Both the position numbers and the translations under genes were made by a program. A DNA stretch of 64,000 bases from Pseudonocardia sp. N23 (lineage in GTDB: Bacteria > Actinomycetota > Actinomycetes > Mycobacteriales > Pseudonocardiaceae), in NCBI RefSeq assembly GCF_002583555.1, contig NZ_BEGX01000114.1, positions 300,953-364,952 of the forward strand. The letters are read 5' to 3'. The notes beneath the pieces were generated by a model, which searched no databases, had not been told where the DNA came from, and was given only the letters and a program-made list of their open reading frames with translations. Below, one piece after another: positions 52,103 through 60,474 of the stretch (positions within the stretch are counted from its first letter, which is position 1; each line of letters opens with the position of its first letter).

Positions 52103-53160
52103 GCGAGGGTCCGAAGGTCGACGTCGTCATCCCCTGCTACCGGTACGGGGCACTGCTGCCCGCGTCCGTACGCAGCGTCCTCGCCCAGGACGGCGTCGAC
52201 GTCCGGGTGCTGATCATCGACGACGCGTCCGGCGACGGCAGCGCCGACGTCGCCCGTGGGCTCGCTGCCGCCGACCCCCGCGTGTCGGTGGAGGTGCACC
52301 CCGAGAACCGTGGCCACATCGCCACGTTCAACGAAGGCGTCATCGAGTGGGCGCGGGAGCCGTACACGCTCCTCATCTCCGCCGACGACGAGCTCGCCCC
52401 CGGCGCCCTGCAGCGCGCCACCACCCTCCTCGAGGACAACCCCGGCGTCGGCCTCACCTACGGCAACTCGCAGATGTGGGAGCCCGAGGACCCGGGCCGC
52501 CCCGTGCTGCGCACCGGCCGCTGGCGCCCGATCGTCTACCCCGGCCACAGCTGGCTGCGGAGGCGCTGCGCGTCGGGCACAAACCCCGTCTTCTCGCCGT
52601 CGGTCGTCGTACGCACAGCACTGCAGAAGCAGGTCGGCGGCTACGACCCCCGCATGCTCCACACCAGCGACCTCGAGATGTGGCTGCGGATGGCGCTCTA
52701 CGCCGACATCGGCTTCGTCGCCGGCGTCGACCAGTCGATCACCCGCGTCCACGAGAAGAACATGTCGTCGACGTACCTCGAGTCCGACCACGGCCTCGAG
52801 GACCTGCGGATGCGGCTGCTGGCGTTCGACGCCGTCCTCGACCGCGGCGCCGACCTGCTCCCCGACGCCGATCGCCTGCGCCGGCGCATGCGCCGCGCCC
52901 TGGCCCGCGACGCCCTCATGCGGCTCGACCGGGCCGAGGACAAGAACATCCCCCTCGGCGACACCGCCGACGCCCTCGCCGAGTTCGCCCGCGAGACCTG
53001 CAGCGCCGCGATCCGCAGCCCTGAGGGCCGCGCCCTGCGCCGCCGGCACACGCTCGGGCCCCGGCTCGCCGCCGTCGTGCGACCGCCCATCGTGGCCGCG
53101 GCCCGCCGCAAGCTGCGCCAGGAGACCCGCGACCGCGTGCAGCTGCACCGCGGCGTCTGA
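52099..53160 (+). CDS. Family 2 glycosyltransferase, paralogue
   Basis: 353 residues, closely similar along its whole length to the GT2 at 45712-46770. The fold starts at VDVVIPCYRYGALLPASVRS. IIDDASGDGSADVARGLAAA and ISADDELAPGALQRATTLL supply the donor site, and MLHTSDLEMWLRMALYADIG the acceptor block. Its ATG overlaps the acetyltransferase stop, so it probably uses the sugar made by this operon. The polysaccharide deacetylase gene follows 24 bases later. Confidence 0.93.
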   Translation: MSEGPKVDVVIPCYRYGALLPASVRSVLAQDGVDVRVLIIDDASGDGSADVARGLAAADPRVSVEVHPENRGHIATFNEGVIEWAREPYTLLISADDELAPGALQRATTLLEDNPGVGLTYGNSQMWEPEDPGRPVLRTGRWRPIVYPGHSWLRRRCASGTNPVFSPSVVVRTALQKQVGGYDPRMLHTSDLEMWLRMALYADIGFVAGVDQSITRVHEKNMSSTYLESDHGLEDLRMRLLAFDAVLDRGADLLPDADRLRRRMRRALARDALMRLDRAEDKNIPLGDTADALAEFARETCSAAIRSPEGRALRRRHTLGPRLAAVVRPPIVAAARRKLRQETRDRVQLHRGV

Positions 53161-53184
53161 CCACCCCTTCACGATCGGAGAGAT

Positions 53185-53997
53185 GTGAGCCTGCAGGAGC
53201 GCGTCCGCGACTCGCTGGCCTGGCGGACCGAGATGGCCCGCGACCGCGCCGCCCTCGGCCGCGCCTACGCCGAGCGTCAGGCCATCGCCCGCACCCGGGC
53301 GCCGCAGCCACCGACCAGCCGAATTCTCGCGTACCACACCGTCGGCATGCCCAAGATGGGTCTCAACGACGTCTCCCTGCAGCGCATCCGCCGCCAGCTG
53401 GAGATGGCGAAGATCGCCGGCTACCGGTTCGTGACCGCCTCCGAACTGGTCGCCGAGCCCGTCGACCCCACCCCCGGCGACCGGCGGATCGCGCTGACCT
53501 TCGACGACGGCTTCCGCAGCATCCTCACGACCGTCGAGCCGCTGCTGCGCCGCCTCGACATCCCGTGGACCGCCTTCGTCTGCAGCGGGCTCGCCGACGG
53601 AGACAAGGGCCACGACGACTACCTCGACTGGGACGAGATCGGGGGCCTCGCCGAGCGCGGCGTCACGATCGCCAGCCACTCGGTCACCCACCCCAACTTC
53701 GCGACGCTCACCGTCACCGAGACCGTCGACGAGCTGGAGCGCTCCCGCAAGGCACTCCGCGACCGCCTGGGCATCGAGACCGCCGAGTTCGCCATCCCCT
53801 TCGGGCAGTCCCGCGACTGGCCCGAAGCCGCCCGGAAGGCCGCCGCGGACGCGGGCTACACGACGGTCTACGCACAGTCGATGGACCGCCGCCCCACCGG
53901 CACGGTCCCCCGCACCTTCGTGACCCGGTTCGACGACGACCGCATCTTCCGCGCCGCCCTCGGCGGCGCCTACGACCGCTGGGAGGAGTGGTACTAG
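53185..53997 (+). CDS. Polysaccharide deacetylase family protein (NodB fold)
   Basis: 270 residues. The NodB homology region begins RILAYHTVG. The metal-binding motif 1 is ALTFDDGFRSIL (catalytic Asp and metal Asp), motif 2 is VTIASHSVTHPNFATL (HSxxHP), and FAIPFGQSRDWPEAARKAA is motif 3. There is no signal peptide, so it may act on a lipid-linked or nucleotide-linked sugar inside the cell. GTG 53185 follows CGGAGAG. It ends the rightward operon that began at 47047. Confidence 0.9.
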   Translation: MSLQERVRDSLAWRTEMARDRAALGRAYAERQAIARTRAPQPPTSRILAYHTVGMPKMGLNDVSLQRIRRQLEMAKIAGYRFVTASELVAEPVDPTPGDRRIALTFDDGFRSILTTVEPLLRRLDIPWTAFVCSGLADGDKGHDDYLDWDEIGGLAERGVTIASHSVTHPNFATLTVTETVDELERSRKALRDRLGIETAEFAIPFGQSRDWPEAARKAAADAGYTTVYAQSMDRRPTGTVPRTFVTRFDDDRIFRAALGGAYDRWEEWY

Positions 53998-54017
53998 ACC
54001 ACTCCTGACCTGCCCGG

Positions 54018-54047
54018 GTGCCCGTCTCGCCTGCTCGAGGCGGGCAC
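54018..54047. terminator. Hairpin between convergent deacetylase and flippase genes
   Basis: GTGCCCGTCTCG (54018-54029) pairs with CGAGGCGGGCAC (54036-54047), twelve pairs with one G-U, loop CCTGCT. It sits about 20 bases after the deacetylase stop and can serve the leftward flippase gene too. Confidence 0.65.
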
Positions 54048-54207
54048 TCGCGCGTGCGGCCCCGTCGCCGGGACGACCGCGACACCCACCTTCCCCCACC
54101 CGCCGCACTCGACACCAGGCTGGTCCGCACGCCGCCGGGACCAGCTCAGGTCGAACTCGGAGGATCCGCTCAGCGGGACGGCCGGGGAGCTGCGAGCGGT
54201 GCGCGGA

Positions 54208-57200
54208 CTACGACGAGGAGCTCCCGTCCGAGGGTGTCGGACGGGGCCGGGGCCGCGGGGACGGGCGGCGCGGCGCGGCAGGTCCTCGGTCGTCGCGGCT
54301 GTCGCCTCCCCCGGGTCCCGAACCGTTCGCACCCTTCGGAGCCGACCCGTTCCCGCCGGTCGCCGGCGTTGCGTTCGTGTTCCTCGGCGGCGTGCCGTTG
54401 GGGCCGAGGCTCTTGGGCTGTGCCCCGTTCGGGCCTGCGCCGTTCGGGCCTGCGCCGTTCGGGCCTGCGCCGTTGGGTGCCGGGCGCTTCGCCCCCGAGC
54501 CGGACGGCACCGGCTGCCGGGGGTCGGCGGGGCGCGGGGGCCGGGCGTCGCCCGGGGACCCGTTCGTACCCGGACCGCTGCCACTCGCGCTGTTCGAGGG
54601 CCGGCCGTTCGCGCCGGCGCCCTTGTCGCCGGCCCCGTTCGTACCCGGCCCCCCGGTGCCCCGGGGCTTCTGGGGAGCCTTGCTGGTCGGCGCCTGCGGC
54701 GGCCGGGCGGTCAGCTTCCGGGTCTCCTCGTCGAGGGGACCGGGCTTCGCGGGGGAACCGGCGGGGGCGCCGGTCGTCGGGCCCGTCCCCGTCCTGCCGT
54801 CACCGGTGGGACGGGCGCCCGAGGATGCGGGCTTCGCGGGCGGCGTGCCCTTTCCGGGCGTCGTCTGCTGTGCTGTCCCCGGTCCGGGCTCCCCGGGTGG
54901 CCGCGTGCCCTGCGCGGGCTTCGCCTGCGACGACGTGCCTGCGCCGGGCTTCACGGGGTTCACCGTCGGCGACGGGCTTCCCGTCGACGCCGGCTGTGCG
55001 CTCGCACCGGACGTCGCGCCGCTCCCGGTCTGCGCGCCCGTGGCGGGCTTCGCGCCGCTCCCAGGCTGCGCGCCCGTGGCGGGCGGCGTTCCGGTGCCGG
55101 ACGGCGTTCCTGCGCCGGGCGTCGTCCCCGGACCGGACTGCGCGGCGGCCGCCGGCCCCGGGCTGCCGGGCCGGGCTGTGTTCGTGGCGGCCTGAGGGGC
55201 CCTGGACGATGCGGGGCCGCCCGAGGCCTTCGCGGGCGCCGGACCGCCGGTGCTCGCCCGAGCACCGGTCGTTCCGGCTCCGGGGCCCCCGGCCGAACCG
55301 GCGGCGGGGACCTTCGTGGTGGCCGACGAGTCGCCTGGCGGCTGCGCGGCGGACGGCTCCGGCAGCGGGGTGGGCCGCGGCCGCGGCGAGGGGCGGCGAG
55401 GGGCGTCGTCGCGACCCGACGTCGCCGCCCCCGGGGGCGCCGGGGCGGGGTCGGTCGGGGTCACCGAGCGCGTGACCGCGGTGGCCTCGGCATCGGCGCG
55501 GGCGGGCGGCTGGGCCTGGGTCGCCTCGGGATCGGCGGGCAGCGAGGCCGCGGCATCACCCGCGTCCGCAGCGCCCTCAGCACCGTCCGCGCGATCGCCG
55601 CCCGTCGGGCGCAGGCTCTCCAGGGTGCCGCTCCACCGGCGTCCGTCGCTGGTGACCGTCGCGTCTCGGACCGAGTCGTCCGGGGCGGAGAAGAGGTCCA
55701 CACCGGCGGCAGCCGGCGTCGCGACGGTCCGCTCGGCGCCGCCGGTCTCCGCCGGCTCGACGGGCGTTCCGTCGACGGTGACGGCCTTCATGACGATCGT
55801 CTCGTCGGTGGCGTTGCGACCGTCGTCGGCGGAGGTGCGCTGCGGCAGCGGAGCGAGCGGGAGCTTGCGCTCGCTGCGGTTGCGGGACTTGACCGTCGGC
55901 ATCGGCTGGATGAGCCGCATCTGGACGGTCGCGTCGTCGAGACCCTCGGAGATGACCTGGCGCGCGAGCCCGATCATGCCGCTGGCGGTCATCGGTGGCA
56001 GCTGGATCGTCATCTCGGACGCACCGGGCGCCGCGCCCGCGCCGACGAGCTCGCGGTCCGGGCCGGTGGGTCCGGGGCCCGCGCCGACGCCGGCGTCGTC
56101 GTCCTCGTCGTCGTCCTCGTCGCCGTCCTCGTCGCCACCGCCGCGGCGGACCTTGTTCATGACCGCGCCGATCATGGAGCGGCCGAGCTTCGGGGCGATG
56201 GCCGTGAGCACCGCGAGGTAGATGATCGCGAAGATGATCGTCTCGAGGACGAGTAGCAGGATGCCGAGGATGACGCCGTGCTCGTCGGCGCCGAAGGTGT
56301 TGCGGTCGAGCCACCACGTGGCCGCCATGGCGACAGCGGCGGCGATCGCGGGCGGGACCAGCATCCACGCGAGACGTCCGACGGAGAACTTCACGACGCG
56401 TCGCGACAGGATCAGCACGACGATGCCGACGGCGATCTCGGTGATCGACATGGCGATGCCGACGCCGATGAGGCCGAGCGGGAGCAGCGCGACCAGCGTG
56501 CCGATGCCCAGGACGAGGCTGGTGGCGGTCGTCCAGTTGAGCATCTTGGACGCGCCGACGGCCTTGATGACCTCGCTGCCGACCGCCTGCAGGGCGATCC
56601 CGACGCCGTAGCCGGCCATGACCATGAGCGCCACGCCGGCCTCACGCCACTTCTCGCCGAGGAGCACGACGACGGCGGGTTCACCGACGGCGATCATGAG
56701 CCCGGCGAAGGGCGCGGCACCGACCCAGGTGACCTGCAGGGCGCGTTCGAAGGCGCGGGCGAAGCGGGGCGGGTCGGACTGCAGCCGGGAGAACGCCGGG
56801 AACAGGACGTACGAGCCGATCTGGACGATCACCAGGGACGGCAGCTGCGCCAGGGTCACGCCGTAGCGGTACTGGCCGAGGGTGTTGGCGTCGAGGCGGC
56901 GGCCGATGAGGGCGGTCTCGGCGGCGGTGCGGACCCGCTCGACGATGCCCTCGACGAGCAACGGGGCCGCGTAGGCGGCCATCTGGCGCCAGAGCGTGAA
57001 CGAGAACTTGCCGACGCCGGGGCGCCAGCGGGCGTAGCGCCAGCTCAGGAACAGCCAGATCGCGATGCCGACATAGTTGCCGATGACCATGGACCACACG
57101 CCGAAACCGAGCACCGCGAGCGTGATGGTGACGACGGCGTAGCCGAGCACACGGGTGGGGTCGACGATGAGACGCCGTTTGAAGTTGAAGCGGCGCTGCA

Positions 57201-57669
57201 TGAGGCCGTCGGGCACGTTGGTGAGCGCGTGCAGGACGACGGCCCCGGAGGAGACGGCGGCGATGGTGCCCGCGACATCGCTCTTGAAGACCATGCCGAC
57301 GAGCGGCGCCGTCGCCAGCGACAGCAGGGCCAGCCCGAGACCGGAGACGAAGGTGACCCAGAAGACCGTGTCGGCGGCGTCCTCGACGTCGCCCTCACGT
57401 TGGATCAGCGCACCGCGCAGGCCACCCTCGGAGAACCCGAGGAGGAAGCCCATCAGGACGGTGCCCGCCGCGTAGAGGCCGATCTGCTCCGGGTCGAGGA
57501 TGCGGGCGAGGATCAGCGTCTGGACGAACGAGACGACCTGCACCAGGCCGAGTGCGAGCGCCGACAGCATGGCGCCACGCTTGAGGGTGCTGCCCAGCGT
57601 GGAGATGTCCGGGTCGCTCGTCGCCTCACGCGTGGTGGCGATGCTCGCCCGGTGCTTCCCGAGTGCCAC
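54208..57669 (-). CDS. Wzx-type polysaccharide flippase with a 650-residue disordered tail
   Basis: 1153 residues. Residues 1 to about 500 form an oligosaccharide flippase of the MOP superfamily (SALALGLVQVVSFVQTLILA, ARILDPEQIGLYAAGTVLMG, GGLRGALIQREGDVEDAADT, SYVLFPAFSRLQSDPPRFAR), with about 12-14 helices, moving lipid-linked repeats across the membrane. An acidic stretch (GGGDEDGDEDDDEDDD, about 507-522) starts a cytoplasmic tail. The tail has a possibly ordered island near 545-640 (EMTIQLPPMTASGMIGLARQ), then Pro/Gly/Thr/Ala-rich sequence with NGAGP repeats and two copies of PRRPSPRPRPTP-like motif, the second near the C-terminal SSSS. Usual family length is 450-520. GTG 57669 is the start. 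Confidence 0.88.
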   Translation of the reverse strand: MALGKHRASIATTREATSDPDISTLGSTLKRGAMLSALALGLVQVVSFVQTLILARILDPEQIGLYAAGTVLMGFLLGFSEGGLRGALIQREGDVEDAADTVFWVTFVSGLGLALLSLATAPLVGMVFKSDVAGTIAAVSSGAVVLHALTNVPDGLMQRRFNFKRRLIVDPTRVLGYAVVTITLAVLGFGVWSMVIGNYVGIAIWLFLSWRYARWRPGVGKFSFTLWRQMAAYAAPLLVEGIVERVRTAAETALIGRRLDANTLGQYRYGVTLAQLPSLVIVQIGSYVLFPAFSRLQSDPPRFARAFERALQVTWVGAAPFAGLMIAVGEPAVVVLLGEKWREAGVALMVMAGYGVGIALQAVGSEVIKAVGASKMLNWTTATSLVLGIGTLVALLPLGLIGVGIAMSITEIAVGIVVLILSRRVVKFSVGRLAWMLVPPAIAAAVAMAATWWLDRNTFGADEHGVILGILLLVLETIIFAIIYLAVLTAIAPKLGRSMIGAVMNKVRRGGGDEDGDEDDDEDDDAGVGAGPGPTGPDRELVGAGAAPGASEMTIQLPPMTASGMIGLARQVISEGLDDATVQMRLIQPMPTVKSRNRSERKLPLAPLPQRTSADDGRNATDETIVMKAVTVDGTPVEPAETGGAERTVATPAAAGVDLFSAPDDSVRDATVTSDGRRWSGTLESLRPTGGDRADGAEGAADAGDAAASLPADPEATQAQPPARADAEATAVTRSVTPTDPAPAPPGAATSGRDDAPRRPSPRPRPTPLPEPSAAQPPGDSSATTKVPAAGSAGGPGAGTTGARASTGGPAPAKASGGPASSRAPQAATNTARPGSPGPAAAAQSGPGTTPGAGTPSGTGTPPATGAQPGSGAKPATGAQTGSGATSGASAQPASTGSPSPTVNPVKPGAGTSSQAKPAQGTRPPGEPGPGTAQQTTPGKGTPPAKPASSGARPTGDGRTGTGPTTGAPAGSPAKPGPLDEETRKLTARPPQAPTSKAPQKPRGTGGPGTNGAGDKGAGANGRPSNSASGSGPGTNGSPGDARPPRPADPRQPVPSGSGAKRPAPNGAGPNGAGPNGAGPNGAQPKSLGPNGTPPRNTNATPATGGNGSAPKGANGSGPGGGDSRDDRGPAAPRRPSPRPRPRPTPSDGSSSS
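54425..54478 (-). repeat. 15-base tandem repeats in the flippase tail
   Basis: Three perfect copies of CCGTTCGGGCCTGCG (54425-54439, 54440-54454, 54455-54469) and a partial fourth encode NGAGP pentapeptides near the end of the flippase tail. They are candidates for length variation. Confidence 0.85.
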
Positions 57670-57829
57670 TCAGCACCGCCCTGCCCGGGCGATGGCGGGA
57701 CGGCCCGCGGCCGTTCCTCGTGCACTGGTCAACTCGATGTCCTCGGATCGCCTGGGCGAACTGTTACCCCGAGCAGCGTAACGGCGGACCCCGACAGCGT
57801 TGCGACGGCCGGAACAACTCGCCGTGATG

Positions 57830-58966
57830 TCACCGCTTCCGGTGGTCGAGTTCCTGGTAGAGACGGTCGAGGTTGCGCGCAGTGACGTCGGCGGCGAAGT
57901 GCTCCTCGACGCGGCGGCGGCCCGCGGCACCCATCTCCCGGCGGACCGCGACGTCACGCACGAGGGGTTCGAGGGCATCGGCGAGCTTCTCGGGGTCCTG
58001 GACGGGCACGACCCGGCCGGTCACCCCGTCGTCGACGGCGCGGCCGATGTCCCCCACGTCGGTGGCGACGACGGGAAGACCGCCCGCCATGGCCTCGAGG
58101 ATCGACAGCGGCATGGCCTCCCACCAGGACGGGAGGCTGAAGATGTCGGCCGCGGCGTACTCGGCGGGCATGTCGGCGGGGTCGCGGGTGCCGAGCAGGG
58201 TGACCCAGGCGGGGAGGTTGTCGCGGACGGCGGCCTCGGCCTCGGGGCCCTCGTCGGGGGCGCCGCCGAGCAGGTGGAGCTCGTGGTCGGCGCCGCGAGC
58301 GCGCAGGATGCGGGAGGCCTCGACGAGGTCGAGAACGCCCTTGCGCGGGGTGAGCAGGCCGACGTAGAGGATGCGCGGCGGGTCGTGCGGCGCCTCGGGC
58401 TCGGGGACCCCGTCGAGCGGTACCCCGTTGTCGATCAGCGTGACCTTGCCGGCGGGCAGCACCTCGCGCAGCGCATCCTCCCCCGCGGTCCAGACGGCGA
58501 CGACGCTGTGCGCCGGTGCCATCGCGAGCCGCATGACCGCGCGCCGCAGCGGCGTCGTCAGCCAGGTCTGGATGTTGCCGCCGTGGGCGTGCACCACGAC
58601 CGTGCAGCCGCGGCTGCGCCCGGCGAGGGCGAGCAGCCCCGCCCGGACCACCGTCACCGCAGGCGCGAGCGCGGAGTGGATGTGGACGACGTCGGCCCGG
58701 CGGCCGTTCCTGCGGACGTCGAGGGCGTCGCGCAGGGTGCGGCCGATGTTGCCGGTGGTGAACCTGCCGCCCTCGCGGACGCCGGAGTGGGCGACGTTCT
58801 GCAGCCGGACGTCGTGGCGTTCGGCGAGCGGGCCGCCGCGCAGCATCTCCAGGAACGTCGGGATGCCGCCGCGGTCGGGGTAGGACTTGCCGACGAGCAG
58901 CACCCGCATCCGGCGCCCGGCGGGCTCGGCCCCGGCAGGCACGGGCGTCGTCTCCTGAACGCTCAT
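57830..58966 (-). CDS. Family 4 glycosyltransferase
   Basis: 378 residues, GT-B fold. RVLLVGKSYPDRGGIPTFLE marks the N-terminal acceptor domain, VVVHAHGGNIQTWLTTPLRR follows, and the C-terminal donor domain has RILYVGLLTPRKGVLDLVEA and SLPSWWEAMPLSILEAMAGG with the EX7E-type Glu pair. VVATDVGDIGRAVDDGVTG is typical. It adds a sugar to the growing lipid-linked repeat. ATG 58966 lies just after a 73-base spacer that follows the GT2 stop. The 160 bases between its end and the flippase start hold no gene. Confidence 0.93.
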   Translation of the reverse strand: MSVQETTPVPAGAEPAGRRMRVLLVGKSYPDRGGIPTFLEMLRGGPLAERHDVRLQNVAHSGVREGGRFTTGNIGRTLRDALDVRRNGRRADVVHIHSALAPAVTVVRAGLLALAGRSRGCTVVVHAHGGNIQTWLTTPLRRAVMRLAMAPAHSVVAVWTAGEDALREVLPAGKVTLIDNGVPLDGVPEPEAPHDPPRILYVGLLTPRKGVLDLVEASRILRARGADHELHLLGGAPDEGPEAEAAVRDNLPAWVTLLGTRDPADMPAEYAAADIFSLPSWWEAMPLSILEAMAGGLPVVATDVGDIGRAVDDGVTGRVVPVQDPEKLADALEPLVRDVAVRREMGAAGRRRVEEHFAADVTARNLDRLYQELDHRKR

Positions 58967-59039
58967 CGCACTCCCTCGCTCGCGCTCGGTCGGCGCTGCG
59001 CGCAGGCGCTGTACCGACTGTTCCCTCGCTCGCGCTCAC
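58967..59039 (-). repeat. 73-base intercistronic spacer element, copy B
   Basis: On the minus strand it begins GTGAGCGCGAGCGAGGGAAC and ends CCGAGCGCGAGCGAGGGAGT then GCG, between the GT2 stop (59040-59042) and ATG 58966. It has the same length and position as the spacer at 51460-51532, and aligns with it without gaps. Complementary ends of the middle segment (TCGGT/ACCGA) could form a stem. Confidence 0.7.
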
Positions 59040-60080
59040 TCATCGATCCCCCCGCACCCGGGAGACGGCCGCGTCGGCGACGCCCCGCCAGAAGCCGAGG
59101 CCCCAGCCGATGTGCATGGCCAGGAAGGCGGGGGCGACGTGGCGCCCGTCGCCCGGCTCGAGCTCGCGGGCGGTGCGCACGGACGCGGCGGCGACGGCGA
59201 CGGCGTAGGGCGCGACGAGTGCCGCCCCGAGTCCGGGCCGCCGCAGCGCGACGACGGCGGCTCCCGCCAGATAGGCGACGAACGCCGGGACCATCAGGTG
59301 CCTGGGCCGCATCGAGCGCGGGTGCAGCAGCGCGACGGCGACCTTGCCGCGGCCGTAGCGGCGGTACTGCATGTAGAGGTCGCGGACGGTCTGGCGGCTG
59401 TGCCAGCTGATCGTCATCGACGGGTCGAACAGGAGCTTGTGGCCGGCGAGGCGCAGCCGGTGGTCGAACTCGAAGTCCTCGTTGGCGACCAGGTTCTCGT
59501 CCCAGCCGTCGAGCTCGCGCACGAGCGCGGTCGGGTAGGCCCCGAACGGGATGTGGTCGACCTCCTGGCGCTCGGTGCCGTGGTGGTAGACCGAGCCGCC
59601 GACGCCGAACGGGCTGCCGAGGGCGGCGGCGATGGCGCGGCCCTGCGGGGTGACGCCACGTCCGTCCTTGCGGCCGCCGACGCCGCCCCACTCCCCCTCG
59701 CGCAGGAGCGCGACGGCAGTGGAGACGTAGTCGGCCGGGACGGTGGAGTGCGCGTCGACGCGGACGAGCCAGCGCCCGCGCGCGGCGTCGACCGCGATGT
59801 TGAGGGACGCGGGGATGCCGCCGCGGTCGTTGCGGTGGATCTCGATCCGCGGGTCCTCGGCGGCCATCGCGGCGACCTGCTCGGCCGTGTCGTCACGGCT
59901 GCCGCCGTCGATCACGACGACGATCTGCAGACGGCGATGGTCCTGGGCGCGGACCGAGCCGAGGCAGGCTCCGATGAAGCCGGACTCGTCTCGCGCGGGG
60001 ACGAAGACCGTCACGAGGTCACCCGCCTCGGCAGGTGTGGTCTCCGTCACGGTCTGCGGGACCGTATCCGGGTCTGTCAC
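59040..60080 (-). CDS. Family 2 glycosyltransferase (ExoA-like)
   Basis: 346 residues. The catalytic GT-A domain starts LVTVFVPARDESGFIGACLG and includes IVVVIDGGSRDDTAEQV, LVRVDAHSTVPADYVSTAVA (DxD-like), GVGGSVYHHG and ENLVANEDFEFDHRLRLAGH (ED motif). About three hydrophobic segments follow near the C terminus (VPAFVAYLAGAAVVAL and onward). This is the layout of the succinoglycan enzyme ExoA, a membrane-linked GT2. GTG 60080 follows GGTGGAG; the upstream extension is Arg-rich and not family-like. It is the first gene of the leftward GT2-GT4-flippase unit. Confidence 0.92.
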   Translation of the reverse strand: MTDPDTVPQTVTETTPAEAGDLVTVFVPARDESGFIGACLGSVRAQDHRRLQIVVVIDGGSRDDTAEQVAAMAAEDPRIEIHRNDRGGIPASLNIAVDAARGRWLVRVDAHSTVPADYVSTAVALLREGEWGGVGGRKDGRGVTPQGRAIAAALGSPFGVGGSVYHHGTERQEVDHIPFGAYPTALVRELDGWDENLVANEDFEFDHRLRLAGHKLLFDPSMTISWHSRQTVRDLYMQYRRYGRGKVAVALLHPRSMRPRHLMVPAFVAYLAGAAVVALRRPGLGAALVAPYAVAVAAASVRTARELEPGDGRHVAPAFLAMHIGWGLGFWRGVADAAVSRVRGDR

Positions 60081-60474
60081 GGACTCCACCTTCCGGCCGT
60101 TCGTCGGGGCGGCCCGACCGTACTCGGCAGGGCTGACCGGGCGATCCGCGCCCCGGCGGCCTTCCGGCGGCCCGCGGCGATCCCGGTGGCGACCTGCGAA
60201 TTCCCCCCTGACGGAGCTCACCGCAACCGGATGCGACCGATCGCCCGGACGTGTAAGCCGAACGGTGGATGACAGCCACGGAACGTCACTGACGACCCAC
60301 CGTCGGGGGCATCGGCTAGCCCGATGGGTTGCTCGAAGACCGGAAGCAACATCCCCGGCGGTGAAACGTCTTTAGGGATAGCGGCGATGGCCGTCGTGAG
60401 TGCCCGGGTCGTGTGGACGTCGAAGACGCGCCGCGCAGCAAGGGGGCCCGGAGCCTTCTCGAGGAGGAACGTAG
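60081..60474 (+). promoter_or_regulatory. Divergent control region of the exopolysaccharide genes
   Basis: The 394 bases separate the leftward GT2 unit from the rightward glycosylphosphotransferase. Facing right, GGAAC (60280-60284) and CGTC (60301-60304) are separated by 16 bases, the form of many ECF-sigma promoters. Two small inverted repeats follow: CATCGG/CCGATG (60310-60315/60321-60326) and GTTGCT/AGCAAC (60328-60333/60345-60350), in what would be the 5' leader of about 165 bases. I cannot assign a named riboswitch. Confidence 0.4.
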
